From Cadophora sp. MPI-SDFR-AT-0126 (taxonomy: Eukaryota; Ascomycota; Leotiomycetes; Helotiales; Ploettnerulaceae), in NCBI GenBank assembly GCA_020747065.1, contig JAGMVK010000018.1, positions 992,001 to 1,056,000 of the forward strand: 64,000 nt of DNA, in the 5' to 3' direction. This document shows, one piece after another, positions 25,646 to 37,013 of this stretch (positions are counted from its first letter, which is position 1; every line of letters starts with the position of its first letter). Under the pieces are notes generated by a model that made no database searches, was not told the origin of the DNA, and worked only from the letters and a program-made list of their open reading frames with translations. A program made the position numbers and the translations under genes.

Positions 25646-27186
25646 ACGACCTCCCTCCACTTTGACTCGGACCAGACCTTTTCTGTTGCCGACCTGTACA
25701 TTTTGCTCTCCCTCGCCAATGCAATCCGATCAATCACGGGAGGCAGGCTGGCGTTACGTTTGGATGATCTTCAGCGGGCTTTGCAAATCGCGGCTTTTTG
25801 TTTTCCAGACCCTTACATACTCTGGCGTTGACGACTCTTTTTGCTGTGCTACTTTTTCTGTGGATTGTTTTTGTCGCCGCCTTTGACTTCTTGGCCTTGG
25901 TAGGTCGGGAGTGGTTTGCGAGATGTTTCGTAAATGGATATCCAATTTCAGATTCGCGATTGATGAGGTGTTTGGCCGCTGTGGCATAGAGCGACTTGGC
26001 GAGAGTGGTGGTTGTCGGGAGACATGGAAGGAAGAAGCATCGGGGGGAAACACCCCCAGACCTTTGGATCATCATCCAAGGGGAGGGAGGAAAACTGTAT
26101 TTATCATGATGCCGAGGTCATGTTCCGCTTCACTTTACTTCGCTTCGATCATTCGATTCGACTTACGTTCACAAGATGGTGGAGAGGGCATGCTGCTGCT
26201 GCTATGCTGGTGGGATGGAAGGCAGGCAGGCAGGCAGTGAAGAGGGCCGAGCGAATATTTGACCCCTTAGCATCATTGTAGTAGATACTCTTGGTATTCT
26301 TTAGCGGCTGATGACGAATGAAATGAATGCCATTCTTTATTCCTGCATAAATATGTGTCTGTCTGCATCTGTGCATTCAAGGACTGATTTTGTTTGCGTG
26401 GGATGATGGATGAGACCGGCCCTCATGATATGACATTAGGTTGCAGCCGTAGTCTCAGAAGACGAGATGACATAGAGAGAGAGAGAGAGAGAGTACAGAC
26501 AGGTGTGTACATTTTGTCGTGACCTTGATGTTGAAACAATTGAGAGACTCAATAACTTATATGCCTGACAGAAGCAGAAATTCTGACAGTTGACAAGCAA
26601 GAAAGTGCCTATCATTGAATTCTCTACTTTCCATAGTCTCGGGATGGCATCATCAAGTTAGGGAAAATAGCGATTCCTATGTTGTGTATTCCCAAATACA
26701 TATGGTCATGGACACTTGACAAACAAGTACAGTCTCGTACGCCCGACAACTGGGCAAGGTTCTATTGATGGGTGTTTTAGATCAGGTACTACCAGAACCA
26801 TGGTATATTCCGGGAAGTGCTTTTGGTGGAGATATTTTTTCTTTGGCTTGAAATTTCAACTGTCACTGTCGAAATGGATCAACGTGTAGTTTGGATATGC
26901 GCTTGTAGTGGCACGTAATTACACTCTTAACTTCCCCCTCATTGCTTTGTTGCTATGCCGTTTTCGTTGGATAGCAAAAAAGCCACTCTCACCTTCTTCG
27001 AGTGAGGATTATTCACTTTACAAGAAGGTATCTGCTGTGTTCACTTGCTCTCTTCCAGACATTCACATCTTCAGCCAAATAAGTTGGATTTCTCTACATA
27101 CCTTTTCGTGCATAACTCCTTCTTCTAGAATTGGCACCACGACGCTCTCCTCCTCGGGTCCTTTGCACGAGATCAGGCGGGAAACA
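25646..27186. other. Intergenic, microsatellites only
   Basis: This 1.5 kb separates two plus-strand genes. It holds a GGCA tetranucleotide run near 26,217-26,237 and an AG dinucleotide run at 26,474-26,493. The 5' leader of the next gene begins somewhere after about 26,900. The in-frame extension of that gene back to 26,908 looks like leader sequence, not protein. Confidence 0.55.
26474..26493. repeat. AG dinucleotide microsatellite
   Basis: Ten AG units in a row in intergenic DNA. Confidence 0.9.
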
Positions 27187-28191
27187 ATGCCTCCAAAGAC
27201 TACCCTTAGAGATTTCCTTCACAAGGATATACTTCGCAGCAGAGTCTCAACTGCTCCTCTCGGAGGGCGTAGCCATCCCTCCCTGAAAACAGCTTCAAAT
27301 ACAATACCCGAGGAACCCCACGAGCTCGACTACCTCTTCGACGAAAACTCTGCTGAAAGCAGAGGCGGTATTCCCGAGTCTGGCACAGACAGTCTGTTCG
27401 GAGAGCCCATTGTCAAGGAGAAGACTACGGAGGAGGAGCGACCAGAGAAGTTGCAAAGATTTCTCTCGGAGAGTATACAAGCCAAGAGTTTGTCGCGAAG
27501 TATCATATATGCAGAGACCCCAGCCTTGAAGGCAATGAGAAAGGAGCTAGAGAACCTTGTTATACGAGAGGGAGAGGCTACGTCGGAGGAAAACTTAGAG
27601 ATTCGAAAGCAAAAAAGAATTCTCATTCCAAAGATCGCGGCTCTTGAAGCTGCAGAAAAACATAAGAAGGCGAAGGGGCTCAAATGTAGGTACTTGTACC
27701 CTCTCTGAATTATCAAACCGTTCTGCTCTGACTATAAATTACAGCGACCCGCGACGAGATTTTTAGAACATTGCCAGCGATCGGACCCGAAGAGGCGAGA
27801 AATTTGAATATCATGGCTAAGAAGATATCCAAGACAGTTCCATGTCTTGAAGTAAGTGATCACCCCGTGAGCTCGTCCCCTGTTCAGAAATTTATAGTTT
27901 CGCCAGAGAAACCCCCTGAAGCGAAATCGACATAACATTGACAACGATCTAGATGGCGAGGAAAGATTGCGGATGGGAAAAAACTATAAACGCCCTGCTG
28001 CGAAGGTCACAGGGCACTGGCGGACAACTTTACACGATTACTTCCCAGATGTTGAAGGCAAGGGAAGCAATATAGACCGGAATACATTGACCCCTGAGCA
28101 AAAGTTATTGAATCGCAAGGAATTGGCCAAGCTTGGAGAGGCTTTGGCTCAGGCTGAGCGGAGGACGAAGTTGTTGGAGATGGAGGAGTGA
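27187..28191 (+). CDS. Uncharacterised 278-residue protein
   Basis: I do not recognise this protein. Three exons (27187-27685, 27745-27851, 27961-28191) give 278 residues. The N-terminus MPPKTTLRDFLHKDIL is followed by an acidic, probably disordered middle and a charged helical stretch (KAMRKELENLVIREGE, then a lysine-rich IPKIAALEAAEKHKKAKG). The C-terminus is a second charged helix, KELAKLGEALAQAERRTKLLEME. There is no signal peptide or membrane segment. The second acceptor is uncertain. An AG ending at 27952 gives a 41-codon C-terminal tail in another frame. The AG ending at 27960 keeps the charged helix that reads like real protein, and was chosen for that reason. The ATG at 27187 was preferred over an in-frame ATG at 26908 because the intervening residues look like translated leader. 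Its composition would suit a nuclear or chromatin-associated small protein, but that is a guess. Confidence 0.65.
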
Positions 28192-28647
28192 GATACTGTG
28201 TTGGAATGCTGTATTTGTCATGCGCTGGCTTTCACTACGAGGAAAGGGATGGGAAATATCCGGCTCATCACTGCCCTATCTGACTGTGTAGCAGTCACGT
28301 GCACTGTAGAAAGCATAAGAAAAGCAAGTTCGTTGAATTTTACATTGAAAATATTGATTTAGACGCACTTAAGTGAGATTACGTCTAGAATAGTCATTGA
28401 AATCCCACTCGTGGGCCGCATTTATTCTGATACTATGATGCTATAATCTGTCACGTTCGCATCGCGTTTTGGTGCTAATTCGGGAACCTACGGTTACGAC
28501 GTGACGACTATCGATTCGACATAAAGGCTGCCACCCTCGCGCATCACATTGCTCGCGCATCTGCACTCCCATCCCACCTAAACACCCGCCATACGCCACG
28601 CAATCGGTACGGGGCCCGCTGTACCAAAGTCGTGCCCTCGCAAACTC
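28192..28647. promoter_or_regulatory. Promoter region of the SANT/homeobox-like gene
   Basis: The 456 bp between two plus-strand genes hold the terminator of one and the promoter of the next. A perfect E-box CACGTG lies at 28296-28301, a site bound by basic helix-loop-helix factors in fungi. Its use here is inferred only. Confidence 0.35.
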
Positions 28648-30718
28648 ATGTTCGTTCCTATCAACAGAACAACTTCGGCGCCGCGTGATCCCCCAACCTC
28701 CCGGTCGCCGGTCGCTGCTACTATGGACGTCGACTCTGAACTATTGTCTCCCAAGACCGACAGCCCAAGAACCAAAGGCCCCTCCTGGACCGACGACGAT
28801 AAAGAGAAGTATCAGGAAATCATCTCTTCTATTGGTAGCGCAGTCGGCGATGCTGGTGCCCCAACTAGCTACGCGCAACTCTTTGACTTGGCGTCCCAAC
28901 GACTCGCCGACTTAGGTATCATGAAATCTTCTACACAATGTAAAGATAAATGGTATCGCATGACTAATCGGGCTGAAAATGAGATGCTTTTCAACTTCAC
29001 CAGAGGAAGGTCGAAGCATGGCACTTTCGGTGACGATAAGCTTGAGGTCGAAGAACCTGAGGATCCCGAGGAAGGCCTAGACTCGAGCTTCGCAGGGGAT
29101 GAAGGCTTCAATGTTACTAATGGCGATGAGGCCATAGATGGCGAAGGGGCTACCTCTACCAATCACAGAAATCTAGTCCGTTGGGAAGATAGAGAGCGCG
29201 ATGCACTTATTGAGGTGGTTAAGGAGCGGCGGGAACTCGAGCGAAGTGACAGCACTCAACCCGAGTTCAATTCTGGCCAATTGTTCGAGTGGGCTTCCTC
29301 CGAGTTACAGCGCCGCCATGGCATCGATAGGACTAAGAGCTCTTGTATGATCTTTTGGAGAAGAAACATCGCTGGCACGTGCGGGTTTGGCTCTGGAAAT
29401 GAATCTACGAAGCTCGTCGCTCCAGCAAACGGTAGTAGGAACTCTATTACAAAGCCATTCGACGATGCGCCGACTATGACGCTGCGAGAAACTCCCACGA
29501 AGTCAAAACGTTTGCAGAACAGCCTCCAAGTCCAGTCTCAACCTCCACCTCAGGCTGAGGTTCCATCTCCAAAGGCTCCCCCTAGGGCTCAATCACCCAA
29601 GCTTGGTCGCAAGTTCACCCCCGCTCAGAAGGCCGGCCTTGCAAGAGAGGCAGAAAATGGCTTGAATCCCGATGCCGAGACTCGCGCACGCCTTGTGCAA
29701 GAGCTCGGCTTGACTGGACAACAAGTCTCTGTAAGTTGCAACATCTATGAGCATATATTGTAGCTAATGCTTTTAGGGTTACTTCGGCAATGCTCGATTC
29801 AAAGCTAGAAAGGCAGAATCGAAGCTGAACGGTCTAAAAGAAGCCGGCGGTGAAGAGGGACTCGACTCGGAGGAGGCATCTCTAATTGTGTCAGATGTCG
29901 CCCCAGATATCGGTGTAAAGACGAGAAGATCAAGGAAGCGCAAGCGTTCCTCAATGGTATCGGTCTTATCTGAGGATGAACCGCTTGTGGTGACCCCCTC
30001 AGTCAAGCAAGACTCAGCTGCCGATGTGGATATGAGCTCAGAAGAAAAGGTTTACGGAGTGAGTGTCTATAACTTTACACCCGCCCAAGTGACCACTACT
30101 AACAAAAAAAAGAGCCGTCCAGGCATGCTGAAGCGCAAAGCACCTATGAGAGACCCCTCATTGCCACTACTGCCTCCACCCAGCTACGAGGATTCGATGC
30201 TGAAAGCCTCCCCAAATCCATACGGCTCTCCACTCAACCCTCCTCACTTATCACGCGCTCGTCCATCAGAACCACCTCGCTCATCTAGTTCCCGGCTGTC
30301 TTTGGATCCAGCAAACTCGTCCCACCGCGAAGCTTCTAATGTTCCTAGCACAGCTCCGACATCGTCCACGTCCGCAAATGCTGCCCTACCGAACCTTTCC
30401 AATGTCCCCGCTGATGATCAACTGATGGAAAGCATTTTGGCAACGAAGGTCAATCGAATCGATGAGGAGATGGCAAGCTTGATGAGGAAGAGTGAGGAAG
30501 AATCAGCTGCAATACAAGCCGACGAGGCAGAAATCAATGAATTCGATCGTCGAATCAGAGAGATTCAGGACCAGAAAGACGTAGCAGTTGCTGCTAGACA
30601 GCTGAAACACGCAAATATCTCTACTTACGCCGGCCGAATCCAGATTCTTGGAAACAGAAAGGCCCAGATAGCAAAGGCATTGATGGATCTGAAAGCAGCA
30701 ATTTCGGATGAGGCCTAA
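28648..30718 (+). CDS. Tandem SANT/Myb-like plus homeobox-like nuclear protein
   Basis: The exons are 28648-29730 and 29777 onward, with a probable further intron at 30059-30112 (54 nt, in frame), giving 656 residues if spliced and 674 if not. Residues about 48-110 form a SANT/Myb-like helix bundle (PSWTDDDKEKYQEIISSIG ... TQCKDKWYRM). A second one follows at about 175-245 (RWEDRERDALIEVVKERR ... SCMIFWRRN). Residues 320-380 look like a homeodomain (RKFTPAQKAGLAREAE, then QQVS and GYFGNARFKARKA), with the usual WFxNRR helix changed to YFGNAR. The homeobox-like helix 3 is completed only across the first intron. Basic patches and a C-terminal coiled coil (about 590-650) follow. A DNA-binding or telomere/chromatin role is inferred; no named family was recognised. 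A second possible start is the ATG at 28723 (MDVDSELL). Confidence 0.8.
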
Positions 30719-31257
30719 CGAATTGGTGGACTTTAAGGCGACAACTTTACGACACGATATTGGCAAATATCAGGGACGTATAAGGCATTGCTAAACATTG
30801 TACTTTGGGAGTCTGAAGCAACGTATTTGCAGTCCAACTGCGGGGCTGAATGTATGATAGATGGTGGTGGACTTACCTACTTGCGGTGCTTTTTCTTGCA
30901 AAACGACTTGCTTTTCGAATGTACAAAATAATAGCCGAAATAAAAATCACTACGTGCATATAGCTGAGGAGCATTTCATTTGCGGGCCTCTGTGTCTTGT
31001 CTATTGCATTGGTACTGGCTCTTGCTTAAAGTAAGCTGCCATTGTACTGCATTGAACTCAAGCTTCTGTTGTTGGTCTACCACTAAACGTCGGATTCCAT
31101 GCTCGACGCAGGAGCCTCTAGTATTCCATCAATCGGCTTCGAAAAACTTGCCTGGCCATTCTTATTCTTATTTCAACATGGCTTCCTTGGCGGGATCATT
31201 CCAATCTCCTAGCCAGAAGACCGATTTTTGTTTATAATCATCACATCCATACACCCC
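30719..31257. other. Convergent intergenic region
   Basis: This 0.5 kb lies between the stop codons of two converging genes. It should contain both 3' untranslated regions. No strong hairpin, RNA gene or other frame was recognised. Confidence 0.5.
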
Positions 31258-31927
31258 TCAACTCCCAACCATTCTTTTAACCTTCTCCAGTAAAACCTGA
31301 CTTTCCTTTCCCAACTTTCTCTGCCCATTCTTCCCGCCCGTCCTCGCCTTCGCCATCGTCCTCCTGAACCTTTCCCTCTCCTCAATCTTCTCCTTCTTCT
31401 CTTTCTCCCTCCTCTCAAATTCTGCCCTCCTCGCCTCAGCCTCCTCTTTCTTTTGCGCCGCAAACGCCTGTTCTTTCTCGAAATACCCTGGTTTCTTCCC
31501 CCGCCTCTGTTGATGCTGCTGTGGTCGCTGTGAATAGGATTGTTCTTGACTGGGGAGGAGGGAAGGCTTTTCGGGGGCGTCGAGCATGGCTTGTCGGTCG
31601 GGGTGCAGTTCTTGGGAGGCAGGTTCGGGGGGTGTGTAGGGGATGGAGTCGGCGGGGAGTGAGGTTTGGGCTTTTATTTTGGCGTAGGATTTTTTTATTT
31701 TGGCTTTTTGGATAAGTTCCCTTTTTATTTTGATTACTGAGATAACCAGTCAGTATGCATTAATATCATATATAATTGAGAGCGAGTAGATTGCTGAATA
31801 AAATGAGGTTACCTTTGCGCCTGTGTACGCCATCTGGTAGATTGTCTGGGCCGACTTTGAAGCCTGAGCGGTGCTTCTTCGGTTTTGGTTCTGATGCCCC
31901 GGCTTCTGCTGGTCTTTTAGGTGCCAT
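31258..31927 (-). CDS. fyv7: rRNA-processing protein FYV7
   Basis: Two exons on the minus strand (31927-31813 and 31736-31258, intron 76 nt) give 197 residues. The N-terminal half carries the FYV7 signature [16 protein letters not shown] followed by [20 protein letters not shown], and the intron falls between the two blocks. The second half is a highly charged Lys/Glu/Arg helix. Yeast Fyv7 (about 150 residues) acts in the nucleolus in early cleavages of the 35S pre-rRNA on the small-subunit path; the same role is inferred. The start [10 protein letters not shown] is the first ATG in frame with the signature. The reading frame seen without splicing begins only at MLDAPEKP and misses the whole conserved half. 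The gene diverges from the Atos-like gene. Confidence 0.9.
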
Positions 31928-32526
31928 TATTTCTGTACTTGTGCGCGTATTGTATAATTGTGAGCAGTTGTCGTGGAGCTTCGTAATTGATTAGCTTCGA
32001 GGGCTGAACTGGACTGCACTGGGAGCAAAATGTTCAAGGTTTGCTAGGTGTCAGATCCGATCGACTGCGGCCGCTAGAGAAACACTGCTGGGCATCCCTG
32101 TTAGCGCTGTTCTCTCGAAAGTCTAGTGCCGAGTGACGACTTTCTCCGATAAAGATAATGCACCACCACCACAACGCTCACTCATCCAACTGACGTACAG
32201 TACTTGATCAGGACATTCCTTTCTCCGTGACTTCCTGACACTCACTCGCTGTCTGTCATTCCTTTGGAATAACTTCATAATTAAGTATATACAGCACATC
32301 CTGCCTCTTCTCGTATTATAACTCAAGGGAGCCGAGACAATTGAGTCATTTTGGGAAAGTCTTGCAGCTGCACGAGCAACTTCAAAGAACCGCCCCAGCC
32401 GTCTCCCCGCTTTACAACGACCAACATCCGCTGTACTTGCAGCTTCACCGACCTCCTGCTCCCAACCTTCAATTTCAACGCGATGTATGTATGACAGGGA
32501 AAGGAGCATTTTGAACCAACTTCAGA
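31928..32526. promoter_or_regulatory. Divergent promoter region, fyv7 / Atos-like gene
   Basis: The 599 bp between the two diverging start codons must drive both genes. The right 100 bp are CT-rich. A NotI-type GCGGCCGC lies near 32,069. No specific operator was recognised. Confidence 0.45.
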
Positions 32527-34998
32527 ATGCCCATCTTCCAAGATGACTTCGGCAGCCGCCGGGGCACCCCACCACCCAAGCCGACAGCATCTCGACCAAA
32601 CAAGTTGCCTGAGGGTGGAACTACGATGGAGAGAAAGGTCTCGGAAGAGAGCATACGGACGGAACTATGCGAAGGACTGGTCCCTGATAGTCCTGAAGAA
32701 GAGAGCTCGTTTGCAGCAGCTGGCCTGGCGTCCAACTTCAAATTTCCTAACACAGGAACATCCGATCGAGTCGAGCTTATTCAGAGATTGAAGCGTGGAG
32801 AAAGCCCAACCTGGTTGCCAAACCGTAATGTACGAAGAAACCCTAACCCAGACTACACTTAAGTGCCCGTCACTAACGAGTAATAATAGTTGGAATCCCT
32901 AATTCAAGACTATGACCAAACTCCACGAAAGACGTCTCCCAATGCTTCTAACTCCTCACCATTATTACCCTCACCAGACATTTCCGATACACAGCGCCCT
33001 TCCACAACAGACAAAGAAAGAAATCAGGCAGGATTACAGATCGAAAGGCCGCGATCAGCATTACATAGTGGTGATTTCACGGAAGGCATACGGCAGTCGA
33101 ATGACACTGGCTTGCTGCAACCACAATCTGCTTTGAGCAGGTCGGAACAGGCGCCCTGGATTGCAACCTCGCCCCCTCGACACTTTTCTCCATTCCAACT
33201 CGATCCTCGATTCCCTCCACCGGATTTACTCGACAGACCGCGGTCCCGAGCACCTTCGCTTTCCTCGTCATACTCCTCTAGTTTTATGCTGCAGCCTCCG
33301 ACAAGCCCTCTTGTCCAGTCAGAGAGCAACGACGACTTGGATTTGTCTTCGGGTATGAATCCGATTGACATTACACCATCTTCACAGAGGAATCATCGAC
33401 GACACACTTTACAAACCTCACACTCAATCCACTCCACGCCATCAGTATCTACATCAGCATCTTTTAACCGACCCCTGCCACATCTTAGAAGAGACAACAC
33501 ATACCCTTACCAAGCCCACCAACCAAGAAGATCACTCACGTCCAACCAAATGCCGCACCCGACATCATCTCCTCAAACTCCACAATTCCTTCGGTCCAGG
33601 AGACCGTCGTACACGTCGGACAGCTCGCCACTTCACCATGCATCGATGGTGGGATCATATGAGGAGAGTATCCTCCGTGGTCGAATGTCCACGACTCCTT
33701 CGAGACCCTTAGATTTCGTGGCTCAGATCGGCGTTTTGGGTCTTGGTAAGTGCAAATCGAATCTTCGCTGCCCGGCTCATGTGACGATTCCATTCCCTGC
33801 GGTGTTCTACAGCTATGAAACAACAAGCCACGGCCGTACACCAAAATCTGAAGATGGACCAAGTCCATATGTGGGCCAAGTAGATCTCGAAAACAGTTTA
33901 CCAAACCCGGACGAGGCGCGAGATGCAAAACGGAAGCGACTCAGTAATCTATCTCGGAACCGTGCTGAGGATATTGACATGGTCGACAGTCCAAGTACAG
34001 CCCAGCCTACGGAATGTGAAATGCGCAGGGCTGAGAAGCAGAAGAGAAGATCGACATCACCTAGAGCTCCACCAGGTGGCAGTTATAGGATTCCTGAGAC
34101 AGGGCAGCTTCAAATCATTATCAAGAACCCGAATAAAACGGCTGTCAAACTGTTCCTCGTACCCTACGATCTCACTGGTATGGAGCCGGGGACGAAGACG
34201 TTCATTCGCCAGCGAAGCTATTCCGCTGGCCCAATCATTGATATGCCAATTTCAGCCGTACAGTCGAACCCATTAGATCGACCAACACTCCGCTACCTAA
34301 TACATGTACACATATGTTCACCATCTCGCGGGCGGTTTTATCTTTACAAAAGCATTAGAGTTGTTTTCGCGAATCGCGTACCAGACGGAAAGGAAAAATT
34401 ACGGAACGAGATCTCATTGCCCGAACCACGGTTCAGTACATACAAGCCTGGTCGAGATTCTAGTCTTGGCCTTGCCCTTAACGGCGGTGCAGGCGCAAGT
34501 CTAGCAGCCGACAAAGCATATAGAAGGAGGTCGTCAGGATTCCCACTCGGTCAGCCGAATCGAGCACTTGACTCGATCGACGGAATCACGTTGGCTTTGG
34601 AGAAAGGCTTTTCAGGCGGGTCAACGTTTGAATTTGGCCGAGGTGCGAGCACTCCCCCTGTTCAGCCCATTCCATTCAGCCTCCTCAGCAAACCTGCCCG
34701 ACAAGACGGGGATGCGGGCCCAGAAAGACTCTCTGGCTTTCAGTCCCCGTCGTCGAGCAAGAGCAGTCAGCCACCAGTGTCGCGAGGCTCAGGGACTGCA
34801 ATGTCTTGGAACAGTGACAGTACCAACACAGGAATTGGTGGCTATGACAAGCTTAGCAAAGGCGATGCTGGGTACGGCGGTAATTTCCTCACGGGATCGC
34901 CTGACGGCAAAGTGGTAGCAGAAGGTCTGCTAGCAAAGAAATTGAGACACCTTGGTGTGGGGCTGAAAAATCCCCAGGATGACTTGGATGGTATATAA
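32527..34998 (+). CDS. Atos-like conserved domain protein (DUF4210 / chromosome-segregation-in-meiosis type)
   Basis: Two exons (32527-32829 and 32890-34998) join in phase to 803 residues; the 60-nt intron has a CACTAAC branch site and TAG acceptor. The first 350 residues are Ser/Pro/Arg-rich and disordered. From about 356 comes the Atos core: GSYEESILRGRMST, then PLDFVAQIGVLGLGKC and a CPAHVTIPFPAVFY block. A second conserved block begins at about 498 (PETGQLQIIIKNPNKTAVK, then LFLVPYDLTGMEPGTKTFIR) and ends with RYLIHVHICSP and RGRFYLYKSIRVVF near 600. The animal relatives (ATOSA/ATOSB, formerly FAM214) and Drosophila atossa are nuclear regulators; the S. pombe relative is linked to meiotic chromosome segregation. 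A nuclear regulatory role is inferred. The last 200 residues are low-complexity. Confidence 0.85.
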
Positions 34999-35588
34999 GT
35001 TATTGCCGGAGTAAATTGTTCATAGGAATACCCGGACTGGATTGGAGCATGGAGCCTGGAAATATGGGGAGAAATGGAGTACTACTGGTATGGTCAATTT
35101 CACCAAGCAACATTGGCCAATTTCGGAGTTTTTCTTGTTTACTTGCACATATTGCTATATAGAATGTCAGAATCAGTATCACCTGCCCTCTTTCCTTTCT
35201 CGGTATTCCTCCTTCACATGATTTTATTAAGCGCCTGCTTGTTGTGTCGTAAAGTTGCCAGACCCTTACGATGTGAAACTATATCTGGCCAATTACAATT
35301 AGTCGTCCATCTCCAAACCCTTCGCATGAATATCGTCTGGTTCTCAAGATCAGATGAAATCTTCTGATGTGCACCGATCGAGTTCCGTTCTGGGCCGCCA
35401 GATGCATGACGTGTGCCTGAAGCTTGAAGTGTTTGGATCTTCCGTTTCAAGAGCCTCAATCACCTTTCGCATTTGCGCAGACCGTCCAATTCATATCACG
35501 ACCCCTCGTGTCATGTTGTTGTCCATTCTACGACATTTGGGTCTCTCTAGCACATTCAAGGACGCAATAAACTCTTGAACATCCAAAG
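34999..35588. other. Intergenic, cutinase promoter
   Basis: This 0.6 kb separates the Atos-like gene from the cutinase gene on the same strand. It must hold the 3' end of the first and the promoter of the second. I see no clear operator. Confidence 0.45.
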
Positions 35589-36679
35589 ATGCAGAATCAA
35601 AAACCCCCATACATGCTGCAAATACTTCTTTTCCTTCTACTCCCAGTCGTACAAGCCAGCCCTTTCCTCGGCCTAGGGATCCTAGATACGATCGAGGGTC
35701 TACTAGGAGCAACAAACTCCAGCCTAGCAGCTGGACTTACTGCATTCCTGGGAGATCATGGATCCGTTATCTTCCAGAATGGTTTGATGGATGAGAAGAC
35801 GAATAGGACAACGACGAATTGTCCGAGGATGGCTATTATCTTTGCTAGGGGGACAAATGAACCTGGTTTGTTCTCTCTCATTTCTCTCGAACCCATCAAG
35901 GTTTGGAAGAGTCTACTTTGAGAAGGTCGAGACTGGAACTGGAGCACCCAGTACTGGCGCTACAATTTGTCATTTAGTAATGGTTGTTGATGGAAAATAC
36001 TTGCGACTTCATTAGTTGGATTGAAGAGGAAGGTAATACTAACAGGATCCATGAACAGGTAATGTTGGTATTCTGGCAGGACCCCCGTTCTTCGCTGCCA
36101 TAGCAGAGTATATGAACGGCACAAACCAACTTGCGATCCAAGGCGTAAACTACGAAGCCCAGCCAGTTGGTTTCTTCGCTGGTGGTTCAGCCACAGGAGC
36201 TACGATGATGTTCGTCTCCCTCTCTCTCACTCTGCCCTTTCCCCCTCCTTGAGTGGGAGTACTTTTCAAGTTCCTGATTCAAACCTCTCGAACTCCCCTA
36301 ACAAACCCTCAGGGCCACCCTCATAAACAACACCCTCTCAACCTGTCCCGGTACCCCTCTCCTCCTCTCGGGATACTCCCAAGGCGCCCAACTCGTCCAC
36401 CTCGCCACGACCTCCCTGCCCTCCAATACCACGTCAAAGATAGCCTCCATCGTTCTATTCGGCGATCCTAACAACGGGACTGTCATCCAAGGGGTGGAGA
36501 GTGCGAGGGTGAGGACATTTTGTCATGCGGGAGATGACATATGTAAGGGCGGGGATGCGGTGCTGAAGGATCATTTGACGTATGCGAAGGATGCGAGGAC
36601 GGCGGCAATGTGGGCAATGGGGAGTGTGGCGGAACTGGGGATTACGAGCATGAGGATGAATGGGGGGATTGGAGGATAA
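35589..36679 (+). CDS. Secreted cutinase
   Basis: Three exons (35589-35865, 36059-36209, 36313-36679) join in phase to 264 residues. Residues 1-23 form a signal peptide (MLQILLFLLLPVVQA core). The mature part has the cutinase signatures IIFARGT.EPG, then GGSATGA, the nucleophile elbow GYSQG with Ser165, the Asp217 region GDDIC, and His230 in HLTY. Four cysteines sit where the two family disulfides form. Cutinases are extracellular serine esterases that hydrolyse plant cutin polyester; all three catalytic residues are present, so the enzyme is probably active. Both donors are weak (GTTTGT and GTTCGT). The first intron is 193 nt, longer than most here, with TACTAAC near its 3' end. N-glycosylation sequons are present (NSS, NRT, NGT, NNT). 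A role in surface breakdown by a plant-associated or litter fungus is inferred. Confidence 0.9.
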
Positions 36680-37013
36680 GGGGTTATGAGACAGGTGGAT
36701 GGTCAGAGGGGATGGTGTGAAGGGGAGCATGTTGATTGTGGAAGAAAGGCCGCCTTTCTAAGCGAAGAGTTTGTTATGGCTTGGGAAGCGTGTCTACTCA
36801 TCTTCTACTTCGAGAAATATGCATTTTGTGACAGACAATAAGATGCGCATGAGCTTTAGAATTGATGTGGAACTAGACACATTGACTGCGCAGAAGGACA
36901 TCATAGGGGCAATCGAGAGTGAAAACGTTGTTCTATTCTCCTTTCTAGAGAACATCTATGGATATGAGATACAATACAGTGCAGTCTTTACATAAAATTA
37001 TACAATAGTACAC
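36680..37013. other. Convergent intergenic region
   Basis: These 334 bp lie between converging stop codons of the cutinase and PPR genes and contain only 3' untranslated sequence as far as I can see. Confidence 0.5.

Noticed and set aside
26908..27186. In-frame N-terminal extension of the unrecognised protein
   Set aside because: The residues look like translated leader (hydrophobic and Ser-rich with no relation to what follows), and the ATG at 27187 gives a compact start.
33746..33812. GTAAGT...CTACAG pair inside the Atos-like gene
   Set aside because: Removing 67 nt would break the frame and delete the conserved CPAHVTIPFPAVFY block, so it is probably a decoy splice pair; rare alternative splicing cannot be excluded.
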